Shown one piece after another: positions 5,145-7,739 of a stretch of DNA of 7,739 nucleotides; positions within the stretch are counted from its first letter, which is position 1; each line of letters opens with the position of its first letter. The notes beneath the pieces are model-generated. The model saw only the letters and a program-made list of their open reading frames with translations. It searched no databases and was not told the origin of the DNA. Made by a program: the position numbers and the translations under genes. Source of the stretch: Methanosarcinales archaeon (lineage in GTDB: Archaea > Halobacteriota > Methanosarcinia > Methanosarcinales > Methanogasteraceae); assembly GCA_003661105.1 (NCBI GenBank), contig QMVM01000091.1, positions 1 to 7,739 on the forward strand, read 5' to 3'.

Positions 5145-6527
5145 ATGAAACAACTTGAGATTCTCGCAGCCCCGCTCGAAGAGAGGTCGCTCAAACTCCT
5201 CCTCTTCGGCGCAGGCGAACTCGGAAAAGAGATTGCGATAGAGGCACAGCGCCTCGGTATGGAAGTCATCGCGGTGGACCGATACGAACGGGCGCCAGCA
5301 CAGCAGGTCGCGCACAAGGCATACACAGTCAACATGATGGATGCAAATGCGATGCGTTCGATTGTGGATCGGGAACTGCCTGATATCATCATACCTGAGA
5401 TCGAGGCGATCGACCTCGATGTTCTCTTTGAGTTCGAGGAGGAGGGGTATCTGGTTACGCCGAATGCAGCGGCAACCCATGCTGCGATGAACCGTGAGCG
5501 CATCAGAGAGTTAATTGCTAAATCGGGCGTTAAAACAGGCGCGTACGCGTACACCCGCACAGACGATCTACTCGAGTTTACAGACGCTGTCGAGAAGATC
5601 GGGTATCCGTGCTTCAGTAAAGCGATCATGTCAAGCAGCGGTAAGGGCTCATACTTCATCGAGAGCCGCGATGACATCGAGAAAGCGATGGACGCTGCCA
5701 GATACGAGACCCGCGGATCAGGCGAACGTGCGATCATCGAGGAGTACATCCCATTTGATACCGAGGTAACAGAACTTGCTGTGCGGCATCTGGACGAGGA
5801 TGGTAACATCGTCACCACATTCCCAAAGCCAGTCGGGCACTACCAGATCGATGGCGATTACCACTCATCGTGGCAGAGTCCGAATATCGAGGAGTATCTT
5901 CCGTACAACGTGGATGATCTCGGAAAGTCTATCGAAAAGGACACCTCACTTGCGAAAGAGGCGGAAAGGAAGATTTACGATGCAGCACAGAGGATCACCG
6001 ACGAACTGGGCGGAGTCGGCGTCTTCGGGTGCGAACTCTTCGTCCGTGTCAGGGATGATAAGGTAGAGGTCTATGGCAACGAATGCGCGCCACGCCCGCA
6101 CGATACCGGCATGGTTACGTATATCTCGCATCCGCAGGGATTTAATGAGGGTGGCTTGCATGTTCGTGCGATCACAGGGCTCCCGGTTCCAGCAAGAATC
6201 GAGGATGGTTATCGGCTCTTCGACCCGCTGATGCCCGCTGCGTCCCACGTGATCATCTCGCCAGCCCAGGGGTTCGATCCGATGTACAAAGGTCTCTTCG
6301 AGGCGATGTCTGTGCCGGGCACCAATATCCAGCTCTTCGGAAAGCCTATTTCGTATCACAGCGGGTGGATCGTTGAGGAGCGGATGGGGATTGCGCTTGC
6401 CATGGGCGCTGATGCGTTCGATGCGAAAAGAAAAGCTGAAGTTGCTGCGCACAAGATCTTGATCAGGACTGCGACGGATCGGGAATGGCGCGGGCAGGAA
6501 GAGACGCGGATGCATGTGGCGGTGTAG
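5145..6527 (+). CDS. purT: Formate-dependent phosphoribosylglycinamide formyltransferase (PurT)
   Basis: PurT uses formate and ATP to formylate GAR in purine synthesis, avoiding the formyl-folate donor needed by PurN. Seen: a dinucleotide-like N-domain with GAGELGKEIAIEAQRLG (22-38), VIAVDRY (41-47) and PEIEAID (84-90); an ATP-grasp domain with KAIMSSSGKGSY (159-170) and IIEEYIPFDTEVTEL (197-211); and the signature PRPHDTGMVTYIS (316-328). The substrate loop KPVGHYQIDGDYHSSWQ (228-244) matches the E. coli enzyme. At 460 residues it exceeds the usual ~392: about 25 extra residues follow the SWQ loop (around 248-275), there are smaller expansions near 350-395, and a tail follows ALAMGADAFDAKRKAEVAAHKI. 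The start is supported by GGAG 9 bases upstream. The stop is TAG. The gene has its own promoter and two tiny frames follow it. Confidence 0.95.
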   Translation: MKQLEILAAPLEERSLKLLLFGAGELGKEIAIEAQRLGMEVIAVDRYERAPAQQVAHKAYTVNMMDANAMRSIVDRELPDIIIPEIEAIDLDVLFEFEEEGYLVTPNAAATHAAMNRERIRELIAKSGVKTGAYAYTRTDDLLEFTDAVEKIGYPCFSKAIMSSSGKGSYFIESRDDIEKAMDAARYETRGSGERAIIEEYIPFDTEVTELAVRHLDEDGNIVTTFPKPVGHYQIDGDYHSSWQSPNIEEYLPYNVDDLGKSIEKDTSLAKEAERKIYDAAQRITDELGGVGVFGCELFVRVRDDKVEVYGNECAPRPHDTGMVTYISHPQGFNEGGLHVRAITGLPVPARIEDGYRLFDPLMPAASHVIISPAQGFDPMYKGLFEAMSVPGTNIQLFGKPISYHSGWIVEERMGIALAMGADAFDAKRKAEVAAHKILIRTATDREWRGQEETRMHVAV

Positions 6528-6531
6528 AAAT

Positions 6532-6538
6532 GGTGATC
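6532..6538 (+). promoter_or_regulatory. Shine-Dalgarno for the small frame after purT
   Basis: GGTGATC is an exact seven-base match to the anti-Shine-Dalgarno complement, 2 bases ahead of ATG 6541 (5 from GGTG). It argues that the 54-codon frame is, or recently was, translated and co-transcribed with purT. Confidence 0.4.
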
Positions 6539-6540
6539 GG

Positions 6541-6705
6541 ATGGTGCCAACAGAGAACCTCACCAGATCCCGGTCAGCGGCAAGACCTTGTCCGAGTGTG
6601 GTGTTAAAGCCTGCCGAAGTTAGCTTCCGCCGGGGGTGGAAAGAAGTGATGGCAGGCGAAACACGACCAGTATCTGAATTATTGGGTGGCACCGATGCCG
6701 AATGA
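6541..6705 (+). CDS. Small antitoxin-like protein, probably decayed
   Basis: A 54-residue frame starting 13 bases after the purT stop, with GGTGATC ahead of its ATG. The C-terminal half, SFRRGWKEVMAGETRPVSEL followed by LGGTDAE, resembles from memory a short conserved tail (SFRxGWxEAMxGxTxPVSxLWxGIDAE) of small proteins encoded just upstream of RelE/YafQ-type toxins in cyanobacteria and methanogens. The N-terminal half is unlike anything I know and may be altered. Its TGA overlaps the next ATG as ATGA, the classic coupling of antitoxin and toxin genes. The DNA also holds a 7-base inverted repeat (6609-6615 with 6651-6657). The family assignment is tentative. Confidence 0.4.
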   Translation: MVPTENLTRSRSAARPCPSVVLKPAEVSFRRGWKEVMAGETRPVSELLGGTDAE

Positions 6706-6881
6706 GCCCGCCGAATCTGTGCAGGTTTGGGTACATCCCGGAATTCAAGTGCAACCTGCGTGGCGCGGATGTATGTAATGGTGTAGGGGTGGTTTTCGGG
6801 AGATTTTCGGATCGTAAGCGCTTGCAGGTCCCAGACCAAACACTCAAGATCGCGCCAAGCACATCCCGGATTTTATGTTAA
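6702..6881 (+). pseudogene. RelE-type toxin remnant (tentative)
   Basis: A 59-codon frame whose ATG overlaps the preceding stop (ATGA). Residues 10-20 (GYIPEFKCNLR) resemble the opening of RelE/YafQ-family mRNA interferases (…F.PEFKRNLR…). After that the expected helical pair is missing and the remainder (GRFSDRKRLQVPDQTLKI) only loosely recalls the later strand region. Complete members are about 85-100 residues, so this copy looks shortened and probably inactive. It is preserved only as the expected partner of the antitoxin-like frame. It could instead be a chance open frame, as the similarity is short and from memory. Its end runs up to the TATA box of the next gene. Confidence 0.3.
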
Positions 6882-6883
6882 GA

Positions 6884-6892
6884 TTTATAAAT
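6884..6892 (+). promoter_or_regulatory. TATA box for the membrane protein-hisB unit
   Basis: TTTATAAAT is centred at 6888, predicting a transcript start near 6914 and a leader of about 23 bases to ATG 6937. No other convincing promoter lies before hisB, so the two genes probably share this one. Confidence 0.55.
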
Positions 6893-6936
6893 GTGCGTGA
6901 TCGATAATACACCAACTAACCAAAGGTTGTGCAGGA

Positions 6937-7254
6937 ATGGATACAAAAGACACGATATATGCAGCGTTAATGGTCGTATCAGCATTTGTGCTGACGTTTA
7001 GATGGCTCAATTACCTGGAGAACCAGGATCCCGTGATCTATGTCTCTGCGATGATATTGGTTGCTGCGCTCGCCGCGATGATCATGAGTGCGGATGCGCG
7101 GCTCAGGAGGATCGAATCCGAGATCGAGGCGAAGGAACGATCCTTGCGGATCAATATTCAGGGCATGGAGGAAAGTGTGGATCGCAAACTGGATGCCATG
7201 ACCAATGAAACCAGAGCCAGCATAAAAGAGATTACAGGCAGATTATACCGATAA
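6937..7254 (+). CDS. Small membrane protein with two TM helices and coiled-coil tail
   Basis: A 105-residue protein of unknown function. Residues 8-24 (AALMVVSAFVLTF region) and 33-51 (VIYVSAMILVAALAAMIM region) are hydrophobic segments long enough to cross the membrane, joined by a short loop rich in N, E, Q and D. Residues 52-105 are highly charged, without proline, with a heptad-like spacing of hydrophobics (LRRIESEIEAKERSLRIN onward), so a coiled coil is likely, probably cytoplasmic if both helices form a hairpin. No catalytic motif is visible; a scaffold or oligomerising role is only inference. It is preceded by a TATA box and followed by hisB after 6 bases, so the two are probably co-transcribed, though no functional link is evident. 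No strong Shine-Dalgarno precedes ATG 6937. Confidence 0.75.
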   Translation: MDTKDTIYAALMVVSAFVLTFRWLNYLENQDPVIYVSAMILVAALAAMIMSADARLRRIESEIEAKERSLRINIQGMEESVDRKLDAMTNETRASIKEITGRLYR

Positions 7255-7260
7255 ACAGCC

Positions 7261-7739
7261 ATGCGAAAAGCGACTATTAACCGAAAGACAAACGAAACAG
7301 AGATAGACCTGACGTTTGTGATCGAGGGAACCGGCAGATCAGAGATCGACACAGGTGTTGCCTTTCTCGATCATGTGCTGGACTCGTTTACGCGGCACGG
7401 GTTGTTCGATCTCACCATCCGCGCGGCAGGGGATATCGAACTCGGTGATCACCATCTGGTCGAGGATGTTGGTATCGTGCTCGGGCAGGCGATATCCCGG
7501 GCGATTGGTGATCACGCGGGGATTGCGCGGTTTGCCGATGTCAGGGTGCCGATGGATGAAGCGAGTGCAAGCGTGATCCTCGATCTTAGCGGGCGGAGTT
7601 ACCTGGTCTTCGATGCCGGGTTCTCTTCAGACATGGTCGGCGATCTCACGACCCAGATGGTGCCGCACTTCTTCCACTCATTGATCACAAGTGCTGGCAT
7701 CAACGCGCACATCTCAGCAAGCGGCGAAAACGACCACCA
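7261..7739 (+). CDS. hisB: Imidazoleglycerol-phosphate dehydratase (3' truncated by window)
   Basis: HisB dehydrates imidazole glycerol phosphate to imidazole acetol phosphate in histidine synthesis. The window holds 159 full codons of an expected ~195. Seen: GVAFLDHVLDSFTRHGLFDL (32-51) with metal-ligand histidines 38 and 46, DHHLVEDVGIVLG (63-75) with the first HHxxE metal site, MVPHFFHSL (133-141) with His136, and the beginning of the second metal site, NDHH, at the cut end. These residues bind the two Mn ions of the 24-mer's active sites. It is the monofunctional archaeal form without the phosphatase domain of enterobacterial HisB: the ATG 7261 leads directly into the dehydratase fold. 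It follows the membrane protein gene by 6 bases, with no clear Shine-Dalgarno, so coupling is likely. Confidence 0.96.
   Translation, partial: MRKATINRKTNETEIDLTFVIEGTGRSEIDTGVAFLDHVLDSFTRHGLFDLTIRAAGDIELGDHHLVEDVGIVLGQAISRAIGDHAGIARFADVRVPMDEASASVILDLSGRSYLVFDAGFSSDMVGDLTTQMVPHFFHSLITSAGINAHISASGENDH

Noticed and set aside
5084..5818. 244-codon - frame opposite purT
   Set aside because: An antisense shadow of a certain gene; Ser/Arg-rich low-complexity translation.
5946..6839. 297-codon - frame spanning the purT end and the region after it
   Set aside because: Mostly antisense to purT. The part beyond purT (HPYTITYIRATQVALEF) looked protein-like at first but has no start context or family match.

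Overview
The window looks archaeal, most likely a methanogenic or methanotrophic (ANME-type) euryarchaeon. The reasons are TATA-box promoters about 25 bases ahead of expected transcript starts, GGTGA-type ribosome binding sites, a tiny stand-alone PRC-barrel protein, an asparagine-synthase domain without its glutaminase half, and radical SAM/SPASM enzymes of a kind found in methanogens. Lineage is inferred, not proven. I see no insertion sequence, CRISPR array, rRNA or tRNA.

Layout. (1) 1-2134, + strand: the C-terminal part of an anSME-like radical SAM/SPASM enzyme cut by the window edge, a 207-base gap with a TATA box and very short open frames, then a second, unrelated radical SAM protein with a four-cysteine SPASM-like end. 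This is the accessory-looking part. (2) 3667-2137, - strand: a UbiE-like methyltransferase overlapping an asparagine-synthase-like PP-loop protein, convergent with the radical SAM gene (2-base gap). (3) 3792-4046, +: a PRC-barrel protein diverging from the methyltransferase across a shared AT-rich promoter. (4) 5080-4149, -: a ThyA-type thymidylate synthase whose leader carries a short open frame with a near-perfect Shine-Dalgarno and a hairpin. (5) 5145-6527, +: PurT, divergent from the thyA leader. (6) 6541-6881, +: two small overlapping frames that look like a decayed antitoxin/RelE-type toxin pair. (7) 6937-7739, +: a two-helix membrane protein with a coiled-coil tail, then hisB, cut by the window end.

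The housekeeping genes (purT, thyA, hisB) serve purine, thymidylate and histidine synthesis. They are separate transcription units rather than one pathway. The candidates for something unusual are the two radical SAM enzymes with short open frames between them, the thyA leader, and the insertion in the asparagine-synthase-like protein.
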